A stretch of DNA of 64,000 nt from Roseibacterium beibuensis (GTDB lineage: Bacteria > Pseudomonadota > Alphaproteobacteria > Rhodobacterales > Rhodobacteraceae), in assembly GCF_039542305.1 (NCBI RefSeq), contig NZ_BAABHW010000002.1, positions 868,001-932,000 of the forward strand, written 5' to 3'. This document shows, in pieces, positions 10,001-17,434 of the stretch; the first letter of the stretch is position 1; every line of letters starts with the position of its first letter. The translations under genes and the position numbers were made by a program. The notes beneath the pieces are model-generated. The model did not search any database, had not been told where the DNA came from, and was given only the letters and a program-made list of their open reading frames with translations.

Positions 10001-10388
10001 GCACCGAGGAACAGAACGAATGGATCGTCTGGATCTTGAGCCCCCCAGGCGCCTCGATCGCGCGGGCGAACAGCCGCCGCGCATCGCGCAGCAGGTCGGG
10101 CGTCAGCCGGTCGCCTTCGACCCCAACCTGCACCAGCACCTCGCGCAGGCGGTCGTCCTGCGCCATCGCCCATTCGCCCAGCCGCTTGAACAGGCGGTTC
10201 TGCATCTCCATCGCGGCGGCCTTGGTGTAGGTCAAGCACAGGATGCGCTCGGGCTGCACCCCGTCCAGCAACAGCCGCGCCACCCGGTCGGTCAGCACCC
10301 GCGTCTTGCCCGAACCCGCATTCGCGCTCAGCCAGGTCGAGGCATCGGGCCGCGCCGCGATCACCTGCGCCTCGGTGGCCTCGTTCAT
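7008..10388 (-). CDS. addA: Double-strand break repair helicase-nuclease AddA
   Basis: 1126 residues from the ATG at 10388 (GAGGCAGGGG upstream). An ATG six codons earlier at 10406 is also possible and would overlap the addB end. It is UvrD-like: Walker A LSANAGSGKTRVLTDR, Walker B ILVDEAQDTSPDQW, QSIYSFQGADP, and VMTVHGAKGLEAPVV. The C-terminal RecB-type nuclease has VLAVDYKTNR. AddA with AddB resects double-strand ends and loads RecA, the alphaproteobacterial equivalent of RecBCD. The gene is translationally coupled to addB. Confidence 0.95.
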   Translation of the reverse strand: MNEATEAQVIAARPDASTWLSANAGSGKTRVLTDRVARLLLDGVQPERILCLTYTKAAAMEMQNRLFKRLGEWAMAQDDRLREVLVQVGVEGDRLTPDLLRDARRLFARAIEAPGGLKIQTIHSFCSSVLRRFPLEAQVSPGFTEIDERVQARLIAEILDQMAEDARGREAIDAVVPYLSDEDGIISLARAVAGKAEALADPLGWDEICAWLGIDPGLTEEGVIAHALTGDERDICDSIWPYLDPENKQQAKPRRVLEAMPWEDMTLSTLKMLEEICLSGESAKEPFKAKGASIGNAAVRSQLDPDVLQGWIDLTDRVEETRPLRVGFVTAQRAHALHRFSAAFLPAYAQAKQARGWLDFDDLIGKMRTLLNTPGVAQWVLFRLDGGIDHILVDEAQDTSPDQWDIVARLAEDFAAGEGARADVTRTIFVVGDKKQSIYSFQGADPSEFDRMKALFSDRLRGIGQSLADRELVWSFRSAAPILDLVDRVCAGGAAPGLGEGIEHKAFKGTKPGRVDLWPVIPKADDPEHPDWDDPRDIVAEDHHSARLAALVAERIEAMLAEGEEIEVGDTRRPVQAGDILILVQRRSALFRTIISEIKKRGLPIAGVDRAQLTAPIAVKDLIALMRFLATPEDDLSLAAVLKSPLCGWSEDDLFRLAHAREGYLWRALRTREAEWPKTVAMLRDLRDQADYMRPYDLLERALIRHDGRRRLIAQLGTEAEDAIDAILSQALNYERMEVPSLTGFVGWLDTGEVMVKRDLAQAHGMIRVMTVHGAKGLEAPVVILPDCAQRRGRPPGVNLVRAEGGPLVWAGARGDMADPVRDGLAAKSERDREEANRLLYVALTRAESWLIVAAAGDVGRADDSSWYKTVEVAMAGMACTPLDVPGVEGRGLRVQSGDFPVRGRSVAALTPRPTLPEWVDAPVPAQARPAKLRTPSDLGGDKALPGEGVGDGEPDALRRGRLVHLLLEHLPRLPQPAWAGAAPGIAALEAPDVTPDELAPLLAEATGVLTDAALAHLFTPEALAEVELFGHSQALNAPLMGVIDRLIVSESHVLAVDYKTNRITPDRPEQVPEGLLRQMGAYDELLRQIYPDRTVEVAILWSRTRALMPLPHDLVSAALACTPPA

Positions 10389-10398
10389 CGCCCCTGCC

Positions 10399-13395
10399 TC
10401 AGCCATCGTCCCGCCCCACCGGTTGCACGCGTGCCTCTTCGGTTTCATCCCATTCGCCATAGCGGGCGAGGTGGTCGAAATCGCGCGTGTATCGCGCCTC
10501 GAACACCGCGCGGCGCGAGGTATAGCCCGTGCCCGCATCGGCGAAATGCGCCAGCAGCCGCTGCAACCCCTCACGCACCTCGGCAAGGTCGGACGGCGTC
10601 GGATCATGCGCCACCGTCGCGGGTGACGCGCCAAGCCCCAGGTAGGCGATGCGCGCGACCTCGGCGGGGGTATCCTGCCGGTCGAATGCGCCGTTCTCGG
10701 CCATCAGCGCCTCGATCCAGAGTTGCTTGTTGAAGGCGCGTTCCTGTTTTTCGGTCGGAACGGAGCCGGTCTTGTAATCGTAGATCGCCACGCGACCATC
10801 GGGCAGCCGGTCGATCCGGTCGGCGGTGCCGCGCAGCGTCATGGCCGTGCCCGGCACGGCCCACTCCGCCCGGGTCTCCATCAGCCACGGCTCGGCGAAG
10901 CCCCGCCGCTCCCCCTCGGTTCGCAGGAAATGCGGCACGATCCGCGCGAGACGCGCGCGCCACAACCGCCGCGCCGCGGGCCATGGGGCCTGATCCTCCA
11001 ACACGGCGTCGGCAATGGCCAATAGCCGGTCCGCCGCATCCATCGGCAGGCCTGCGCGCGTGTCCTCGACAAAACGGTTCAGCACGTCATGCAGAACTGT
11101 ACCGCGCACCGCCGCATCCGGTTGCGGGCGCAACGGATCGAGCGGCTTCAGGCGAAGAACCTTGCGCGCGTAGATCTCGTATGGGTCTCGGATCAGCTTT
11201 TCGATCTGGGTCACCGACAGGCTGCGCGGGCGGGCGGGCGCAGGCGGCGCGGGGGCCGGTCGTGGCGCGGGCCTCGCGCCGTCCATCTGCTCGGGCGTGG
11301 GGCTGGCCAGCGCCTCGGCCAACGCGATCCACGCCTCGCCGCGATGGCGCATCTGCGCCAGCACCTGGGCGGAAACATCACTCGCCCCGCCCAGCAGGTT
11401 CGTCAGCCGGTTCAGCCAGCGTGCGGGCACGGTATCGGTCTCGGCATCGCGGCGGGCGCGCGACAGCCAGACCTCGGGCGCGGCGATGGCCTGCTGAAAA
11501 TCATGCGCCGACAGCCCGATCACGCGGTCCGGCAGGCGCAACCCCGCCTCGGCCCGCAAGGCGCGGTTCAGCCAGGGATCGGCCTCGGGCGCGGCAGGCC
11601 ATGTGCCCTCGTTCAACCCGGCAAGGATGACGAGATCCGCCCCTTGCACCCGCGCCTCTTGCGTGCCCCAGATCAGGACCTGCGCATGCGGCCGCAGCCC
11701 CTCGCGCACCTGCCGGTCCGAGATCAGGCCGCCGAACATGTCGGCATAATCGCGCGCGCTCATCGCGCCGCCAGCGTCGCCCTCGGCGCGCAGATCGGCG
11801 GCCAGTTTCGCGATCTCACGCCCGGCGTCTTGGAGATACATCTCGCCGGTCGTCTCGCCGGTGCGGCCCTGTGCCAAAGCTTCCGCGAGGGCGATATGGC
11901 GCTCCGCGTGCCGGGCAAACGGCTGCTCCCCCTCCACTTGAGGCGCGAGCAGCGTGTCGCACACCCAGTCGGCCCAAGCGCGCGCCTCTGCCTGTTGCTC
12001 GGGCTTCAACCTCTCGACCCAGTCGGCGAGGGTAGTCGGTGAGGGAAAGCCGGATTTGCCCCGCAGCCCGCCCAATTCGAATTCGCGCATCAGCCGCAGA
12101 TGCGGGCCGCGATCCGCGCCGGAATGGCACATCGGGTTCGACAGGATTGCGATCAGCAACTCCGCCGTGATCGGCCCGGTGAAGACCTCGGCCACCAAAC
12201 GCAGGAAGCGCCCCGCCACCGTCTGGTCCAGAGGCACACCCGCGCTGTCGTCCGGCGTGATGCGCCAACGGTCCAGAGCGGCGGCGACCTGCCGCGTCAG
12301 AACCCGGTCGGGTGAGACCAGAGCGGCGCGCTGCCCGTCGGCGACGGCCTTGCGCAGGCGCAGCGCGATGGCCCCGGCCTCGACCTGCGGGCTTGGGGCC
12401 TCCAACAGCGTGACCGCGCCAAAGGCGTGCTGCAGATCGGGCAGGCCCGGCCCCTCGTCGCGCCATTGGTCGGTGACCGGCGCAGGCCGCAGCGCCAGCG
12501 ATACGGCGGCGTTGCGCGCGGCGTTCACCGGGGGCACCCCGTCCGCCCAGTCCGGCACCTGGGCCGGATCCAACCCCATGACGGACGCCACCTTGGCAAG
12601 GCGGAATTGCGGATGATCCTCGCCCGCCAGACCTTGCCCTTGTCGCCCCTCGAGCAGGCGATGCCAGATGGCCGCCGGCATATCCCGGTCGATACCGGGC
12701 AGGATGACGGCGCCCTGGGTCAAGCGCGCCACCGCCTCCATCAGACGTAGGGTCGCCCCCCGCGACCCGGTCGAGCCCGCAACGATCACCGGGTGATCGG
12801 GCGGTGCGACCTGCCATTGCCGGATCAGCCGGTCGGTCACACGGGCCGCACGCGCCTCGGGCGTCAGGGCGGCTTCCTCGGCGAAATAGCTGGTGATCGC
12901 GGTGACAAAGGCCTGCGCCCGCGCCCAATGGTCGGAATGCCCGGCGACGTCCAGATCGCGCACCATCTCGGGCGTGACCTGTTCCTCGAACATCTCGGCC
13001 ATCAGATCGGCCAGGCTGTCGGAGAGGTCATAAAGCGCCGTGCGCGGGGCGAGGTCAGGCGTTCGGTCGATCAGCCGCCCGATCTGTTCGGCCAGCATCA
13101 GCCGCAGCCGCAGGGGCGAGATCGCGGGCGGCACCCCGGCCAGATCGGCGAGGTCGCCCAAGGCCGTGACAGGGCGTATGCGCGGCAAAAACCCCGCGCC
13201 CCGCTCGGCATAGAGCGTCTGGATTCGCCGTTGCAGCCGCGCGTTCGCGACGTGGATCTCGACCCGGGCAATCGCCTCGGGCGGTTGCCCCGCCATACGG
13301 TCGTCCAGCCCCTTGATGAGGGCCGAGCAGAAATCCACGCCGATGGGCGTGGCGAAAAGCCGTGGGCTGTCGCTCGGGTCAAACAGGCGTGTCAC
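10399..13395 (-). CDS. addB: Double-strand break repair protein AddB
   Basis: 998 residues, starting with GTG at 13395, 17 bases inside the end of murU. Alphaproteobacterial AddB features are visible: RLFATPIGVDFCSALIKGL at the N-terminus, VQGADLVILAGLNEGTWP in the inactivated helicase part, and RVAIYDYKTGSVP, the PD-(D/E)XK nuclease motif near the C-terminus. AddB is the partner of AddA in end resection. The pair sits at the end of the divL-like/tsaE/amgK/murU operon, an arrangement common in this order. Confidence 0.94.
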   Translation of the reverse strand: MTRLFDPSDSPRLFATPIGVDFCSALIKGLDDRMAGQPPEAIARVEIHVANARLQRRIQTLYAERGAGFLPRIRPVTALGDLADLAGVPPAISPLRLRLMLAEQIGRLIDRTPDLAPRTALYDLSDSLADLMAEMFEEQVTPEMVRDLDVAGHSDHWARAQAFVTAITSYFAEEAALTPEARAARVTDRLIRQWQVAPPDHPVIVAGSTGSRGATLRLMEAVARLTQGAVILPGIDRDMPAAIWHRLLEGRQGQGLAGEDHPQFRLAKVASVMGLDPAQVPDWADGVPPVNAARNAAVSLALRPAPVTDQWRDEGPGLPDLQHAFGAVTLLEAPSPQVEAGAIALRLRKAVADGQRAALVSPDRVLTRQVAAALDRWRITPDDSAGVPLDQTVAGRFLRLVAEVFTGPITAELLIAILSNPMCHSGADRGPHLRLMREFELGGLRGKSGFPSPTTLADWVERLKPEQQAEARAWADWVCDTLLAPQVEGEQPFARHAERHIALAEALAQGRTGETTGEMYLQDAGREIAKLAADLRAEGDAGGAMSARDYADMFGGLISDRQVREGLRPHAQVLIWGTQEARVQGADLVILAGLNEGTWPAAPEADPWLNRALRAEAGLRLPDRVIGLSAHDFQQAIAAPEVWLSRARRDAETDTVPARWLNRLTNLLGGASDVSAQVLAQMRHRGEAWIALAEALASPTPEQMDGARPAPRPAPAPPAPARPRSLSVTQIEKLIRDPYEIYARKVLRLKPLDPLRPQPDAAVRGTVLHDVLNRFVEDTRAGLPMDAADRLLAIADAVLEDQAPWPAARRLWRARLARIVPHFLRTEGERRGFAEPWLMETRAEWAVPGTAMTLRGTADRIDRLPDGRVAIYDYKTGSVPTEKQERAFNKQLWIEALMAENGAFDRQDTPAEVARIAYLGLGASPATVAHDPTPSDLAEVREGLQRLLAHFADAGTGYTSRRAVFEARYTRDFDHLARYGEWDETEEARVQPVGRDDG

Positions 13396-14083
13396 GTCGC
13401 ACCATCTCCTCTGCCGCCACGATCCCCGCGGGATGGCCCATATCGGCCCAATGGCCTTGGTGAATCACGCCAAACAGGCGGCCCTCGTCCATCATGCCCT
13501 GCCAGATATCCCGCAGGGAAAACACCGCGTCCGGGTGGTTTGAAAGCGGGCCGGGGTCAAGGATCTGCGCCCCGGTATAGACCAGCCCGTCCGCCCCCTT
13601 GTCCCAGGTCAACCGACCCTCGGCATCCATCGCGAAATCGCCCCCGCCTTCGCGACCAACCGCGCGTGCGCGCGGAACCAGCAGCAAGAGCGCGCCCATC
13701 CGGCGCCCGTCCCACGCGGCTTCCAAGTCCGACAGTGGCGCCGCTTTGGACCAGACGGCATCCGCGTTGAGCGTGAAGATCGGATCAGCCCCAAGAAGCG
13801 GTAGCGCGTTCTTCACCCCGCCCCCGGAATCGAGGATCTCATCCACCTCATGCAGGAAATGCACGCCGGGATGATGCGCCGAGAGATAAGCCTGCATCTG
13901 CCCGGCGCGGTAGTGCCCGTTCACCGCGATCGGTTTGGCCTGCGCCGCCGTGGCGACCTCCAGCGCGTGGTCGAGCAGCTTGCGGCCGGCAACCTCGATC
14001 AGGGGCTTTGGCCGGTCGGCCGTCAGCGCGCCCATGCGCGTGCCAAACCCCGCGGCAAGGATCATGCAGGCACGAGACCTCAT
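13379..14083 (-). CDS. murU: N-acetylmuramate-1-phosphate uridylyltransferase-like (MurU)
   Basis: 234 residues from the ATG at 14083, whose ATGA overlaps the amgK stop. It is a nucleotidyltransferase: LAAGFGTRMGALTADRPKPLIEVAGRKLLDHAL is the nucleotide-binding signature, followed by ILDSGGGVKNALPLLG and FTLNADAVW. In the MurU/AmgK recycling route known from Pseudomonas and Caulobacter, MurU makes UDP-MurNAc from MurNAc-1-phosphate, bypassing early muropeptide synthesis and fosfomycin. Pairing with the sugar kinase just upstream supports this rather than a general sugar nucleotidyltransferase. Longer in-frame starts enter amgK. Confidence 0.85.
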   Translation of the reverse strand: MRSRACMILAAGFGTRMGALTADRPKPLIEVAGRKLLDHALEVATAAQAKPIAVNGHYRAGQMQAYLSAHHPGVHFLHEVDEILDSGGGVKNALPLLGADPIFTLNADAVWSKAAPLSDLEAAWDGRRMGALLLLVPRARAVGREGGGDFAMDAEGRLTWDKGADGLVYTGAQILDPGPLSNHPDAVFSLRDIWQGMMDEGRLFGVIHQGHWADMGHPAGIVAAEEMVRRDTPV

Positions 14084-15060
14084 GCAGCACTCCAATGGGC
14101 CGTTCGGTCCAGAAGCTCCGAGACCGGCTGGTGCAGCCGTGCAAGCGCGGGGTTTTCCAAGGCCCGTGCGATCAGGCGGCGCGTGCGCGGCAGGTAATCC
14201 GCGTAGGCAGGTTTTCCAAATTGCCGCGACAACCGACGGAAAACGCCAAGAATGCGCAGATTGCGCTGAAGCGACAGGCAATCGATGCGCGCGGTCGCCG
14301 CCTCACAGGTTTCGTGGATCTGCGCCGAAAAATCTTCTAAAAGATTTTTGCGCCAAGTGTGCGGAACGTCGCGCCGAACATCGTCGAGAAGAGAGGCGAG
14401 GTCATAGCCCATCGGCAACCGCAGGGCATCCTGGTAATCCAGCAGCCCGATACGCGCCGGCCCTTGCCGATCCGGCATCCAGATCAGATTGTCGCCATGC
14501 ATGTCGCGCAACGCGAAAACTGGCCCCCCCCCGGCATGGCGCGCCAGCGCATCGGCCAGCCCCACGCGCAAACGGGCGCGCAAGGCGGGCAGCTCGACGC
14601 CATCGGCACCGAGCATGTCAAAGGTCAGGTCGACCATGGCGGCCATCGCCTCGGCATTTGGCGCGCGCAATCCCGCGGGCGCGGATTTGGCGAGGATCGG
14701 CAAGAGATGCGCGGCCTGCCGATAGGCCGCCTCCGCCTCCGGGGCGCCCGTCTCCAGAAGATGAGACAGGGACAGGTCGCCCAAATCCTCCATCAGGAGG
14801 AACCCTTGGGCCGGGGCGGCCGCGTATTCCTCGGGCGCGGAGAGATCCAGATGCCGCAAATACCCCCCGACGCGCCGAAACGCATCGAAGGCCGCGCGGT
14901 CCGCCGTGCTGGCGACCGGGGCGCACATCAGGATCGCCCGCGCGCCCTCCGGATCGGTCAGGCGCAGGTAGTGCCGGGTGGAGGCATCGCCCGCGACGGG
15001 ATCGAGGCGCGCATGGGCCCAGCCGCAGCGGTCGAGAAACTCATCCCTGGAAATGCTCAT
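14080..15060 (-). CDS. amgK: Cell-wall sugar kinase AmgK (aminoglycoside phosphotransferase fold)
   Basis: 326 residues from the ATG at 15060, which overlaps the tsaE stop by four bases. It has the APH fold: VAGDASTRHYLRL, LLMEDLGDLSLSHLL, the catalytic loop LRDMHGDNLIWMP and the metal-binding Asp in IGLLDYQDALRLP. In Pseudomonas and Caulobacter the family anomerically phosphorylates MurNAc/GlcNAc released during wall turnover. murU follows with a 4-base overlap, so the kinase and uridylyltransferase are coupled. Resistance to aminoglycosides should not be inferred from the fold alone. Confidence 0.87.
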   Translation of the reverse strand: MSISRDEFLDRCGWAHARLDPVAGDASTRHYLRLTDPEGARAILMCAPVASTADRAAFDAFRRVGGYLRHLDLSAPEEYAAAPAQGFLLMEDLGDLSLSHLLETGAPEAEAAYRQAAHLLPILAKSAPAGLRAPNAEAMAAMVDLTFDMLGADGVELPALRARLRVGLADALARHAGGGPVFALRDMHGDNLIWMPDRQGPARIGLLDYQDALRLPMGYDLASLLDDVRRDVPHTWRKNLLEDFSAQIHETCEAATARIDCLSLQRNLRILGVFRRLSRQFGKPAYADYLPRTRRLIARALENPALARLHQPVSELLDRTAHWSAA

Positions 15061-15596
15061 GCGACCCCGTCCAGCACAGACGCGATCCGGGCGCCAAGGT
15101 CCCCGCTGCCCGCTGACACCGTAAGGGCGCGGCTGTCCTCGCCCGTCACCCGGAACCGAAGCAGCGCGGCAGCGGCGGGCCACTCCGGCGCCATCCGCTC
15201 GGGCCATTCGACAAGGCAGATCGCGTCCTCCATCGCCGCCTCCAACCCGAGTTCGAAGATCTCGTCCGGGTGGCCCAAACGGTAGAGGTCGGCATGCCAG
15301 ACTTCGGCCCCCGGTGCATCATAGGTCTGCACCAGCGTGAAACTGGGGGATGGAATGTCTTCTGCGGCACCCTCGGGACCCAGTCGCGCCCGGATCAGAG
15401 CGCGGGCGAAATGCGTTTTCCCGCTGCCCAATTCGCCCGACAGCAGCAGGGTGTCGCCGGCACTCAGCACCCCGGCCACGCGCTCTGCGACCCGCTCTGT
15501 CACCAAGGGGGAAAGCAGGTCGATCCGGGCACAAACGGGCCAATCGGGAAGGTCATGTGCGGGGGCGTCGGGGGTCATTTTCGCGAGTGTAACCAT
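15057..15596 (-). CDS. tsaE: tRNA t6A-modification ATPase TsaE
   Basis: 179 residues. Walker A is GELGSGKTHFARALI, followed by SPSFTLVQTYDAPG, VWHADLYRLGHPDEIFELGL and the VEWPERM motif characteristic of TsaE (YjeE). TsaE drives the TsaB-TsaD complex that adds threonylcarbamoyl to A37 of ANN-decoding tRNAs; tsaD is also in this window at about 30-31 kb. The start at 15596 gives the usual alphaproteobacterial N-terminus; an ATG at 15578 is an alternative. It lies 36 bases after the divL-like gene and overlaps amgK. Confidence 0.93.
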   Translation of the reverse strand: MVTLAKMTPDAPAHDLPDWPVCARIDLLSPLVTERVAERVAGVLSAGDTLLLSGELGSGKTHFARALIRARLGPEGAAEDIPSPSFTLVQTYDAPGAEVWHADLYRLGHPDEIFELGLEAAMEDAICLVEWPERMAPEWPAAAALLRFRVTGEDSRALTVSAGSGDLGARIASVLDGVA

Positions 15597-15632
15597 CCCC
15601 TGCCCCGCCGCAAGCAGGCTGGTGCGCGCGCC

Positions 15633-17342
15633 TCAAAGGGCCTTGGGATCGGGCGGGCTGTAGGGGGCCTGCGCGGGCTCGGCCATGCCCGCGACCGCAG
15701 CATGCGGCGCGGCCAGGGGCGGGGGCGCGCCGGCCACGCTGGCCGCAGCCTCGGACCAGCCCAAGGGGTCGGACATGCCGGACTCCAACGGCAGGAACCG
15801 GACCAATGTCGCGCCGCCCGCCATGGGCGAGACCCGACAGGCCAAACGCTCTCCCTCAAGCAAGGTGATCGTCTCGACCCATGGCGCACGTTCGATCTGG
15901 AAAGCTGCGAATTGTCGGATTTCGCCCCAGATGCCCGACGGAGCACAGCGCCCCTGCCACAGCCGCGTGGCATCGGCGAGGCGCGGGGCCACCTCGGTCA
16001 ATCGCGGGTCGTCGCCCCACAGATCCGCATAGGCGGCGTTGGACAGAACCATCTGCCCGTCCCGCCCGAACACGGCCAGCGCGCTGGCCTCGTCGTCCAG
16101 CACGGATCGAAAAAGATCCAGCTCGGCCCGGAACCGCCGGGTCAGCGTCACCTCCTGGCTGATATCCTCGAACATGAGGGCCACGGCCCCATCGGGATGC
16201 GGCCGCCCCGTCACGCGCAAGCTTTGGCCATCGGGCAGCGTCCAGATCTCCTGATAGGTCCCCTCGGACGCCCCCTGTTCCAGCTTCGCGATCTCGTCGC
16301 GCCATCCCCGGTAGTCGCGCGGCTCGGGCATGCGGCGCGCCTCTCGCAACTGGTCGAGGAAATCGACGAGCGTCGGACGGGACGACAGGAATTCCATCGG
16401 CAGGTTCGACAGCGACGTCAGCGCGGGGTTGAAGGTCATCAACTCGCGCCGCCGGTCGAACACGGCAAGGCCGGTGGGCAGGCTGGCAAAGGTTTTCGAC
16501 AGGGTCTGCATGAAACTGCGCAGGCTCGTCTCGGCCCGAATAAGCCGGTCGATGGGCCGCGCCGTGCAGATCGCGCCGCCATCCTCGGTGAGTTGGGCCG
16601 ACACCTCGAACCAGGCCGGGGTCTCGGCGTCGGGCAGATCGACGCTGCAGCGGCGCGTCTTGCCGGCATCCGGCAATGGGGCGACCTGATCGGCGAAGAT
16701 TTGCGGCAGGGGCCAGCCCAGCGCCACAGCCTCGTCGCCACCGCCAAGCTTGCGGTCCGCCAGCCCCAGATAGGAGGCATTGGCCCAAGCGATACGCCCC
16801 TCCCCGTCCTGCTTCCAGATCGGCATCGTCGCCGCGTCCAATGCAGTGCGCAGGTCATCCGCTTCTTCCTGAAGCTTGGCGAATGTGGCGGAATCGACCG
16901 CCGCGCGACCATCGGAAGCATTGGCCGGGCCGACCGACAGGATGACCCGCCCGTCTTCGTGCCGCCCGGCCACCGACAGCGCATCATGGCCCAGCGTGCC
17001 GGTCAGAAGGAAGGCCTCACCCCGCTTGCGCAGGGCCCGCATCCGCGCCGGAAGGTCCGGGTGCAGGTCGGCCAGGACACGGGCCAGGGCATCGAACGCG
17101 GTCGTGCGGTCGGCCTCTTCTGGCAGGAAGGCATCGTCCGAGGTCACGGGTGACAGCAGGTAACCTTCGCGAAACTCGTAGCGGTGAGGCATATCGATCA
17201 GGGGGCGCGCCATGCCCGCCGGGGCAAACCCGGCCCCACGCTGCGCCGGTGCCAACCGCGCGGTCAGGATCAACGCCGCCGCCGCCGTCAGCAGGCTGAT
17301 CGCCGCGAAAAGCATGACCGTCATGCTGTCCGGAAAAGTCAT
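15633..17342 (-). CDS. divL: DivL-like PAS-domain membrane protein
   Basis: 569 residues, with GAGGGG six bases before the ATG. One membrane helix (about 8-28) is followed by several PAS domains of the PAS_7 type, recognisable in LPTGLAVFDRRRELMTFNPAL and FRSVLDDEASALAVFGRDG. The C-terminus is Pro/Ala-rich and there is no histidine-kinase domain, unlike Caulobacter DivL. Adjacency to regB matches, from memory, the PAS protein called DivL in Rhodobacter capsulatus, which affects CtrA phosphorylation through CckA. A perfect CtrA-like box lies 50 bases upstream of the start. The identity rests on domain content and neighbourhood, so it is probable rather than certain. Confidence 0.7.
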   Translation of the reverse strand: MTFPDSMTVMLFAAISLLTAAAALILTARLAPAQRGAGFAPAGMARPLIDMPHRYEFREGYLLSPVTSDDAFLPEEADRTTAFDALARVLADLHPDLPARMRALRKRGEAFLLTGTLGHDALSVAGRHEDGRVILSVGPANASDGRAAVDSATFAKLQEEADDLRTALDAATMPIWKQDGEGRIAWANASYLGLADRKLGGGDEAVALGWPLPQIFADQVAPLPDAGKTRRCSVDLPDAETPAWFEVSAQLTEDGGAICTARPIDRLIRAETSLRSFMQTLSKTFASLPTGLAVFDRRRELMTFNPALTSLSNLPMEFLSSRPTLVDFLDQLREARRMPEPRDYRGWRDEIAKLEQGASEGTYQEIWTLPDGQSLRVTGRPHPDGAVALMFEDISQEVTLTRRFRAELDLFRSVLDDEASALAVFGRDGQMVLSNAAYADLWGDDPRLTEVAPRLADATRLWQGRCAPSGIWGEIRQFAAFQIERAPWVETITLLEGERLACRVSPMAGGATLVRFLPLESGMSDPLGWSEAAASVAGAPPPLAAPHAAVAGMAEPAQAPYSPPDPKAL

Positions 17343-17391
17343 TTCGTCCCCTCGACTTAGTGCACCCCGCGCGCACTCTGCGCGACAACGG

Positions 17392-17406
17392 TTAACAGGC
17401 CGTTAA
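17392..17406. promoter_or_regulatory. CtrA-like box, perfect TTAA-N7-TTAA
   Basis: TTAACAGGCCGTTAA lies 50-64 bases upstream of the divL-like start and 29 bases past the regB stop. It is the exact consensus for the cell-cycle regulator CtrA. Its placement suggests control of the divL-tsaE-amgK-murU-addB-addA operon. Confidence 0.6.
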
Positions 17407-17434
17407 GGACGTTTGGGCGGATTTACCGGGGCGA

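Noticed and set aside
8070..10733. 887-codon open frame antisense to addA
   Set aside because: Shadow of the addA coding strand without ribosome site or family similarity.
14080..15060. Aminoglycoside resistance gene
   Set aside because: The fold is shared, but coupling to murU and the sequence pattern fit the cell-wall sugar kinase AmgK.
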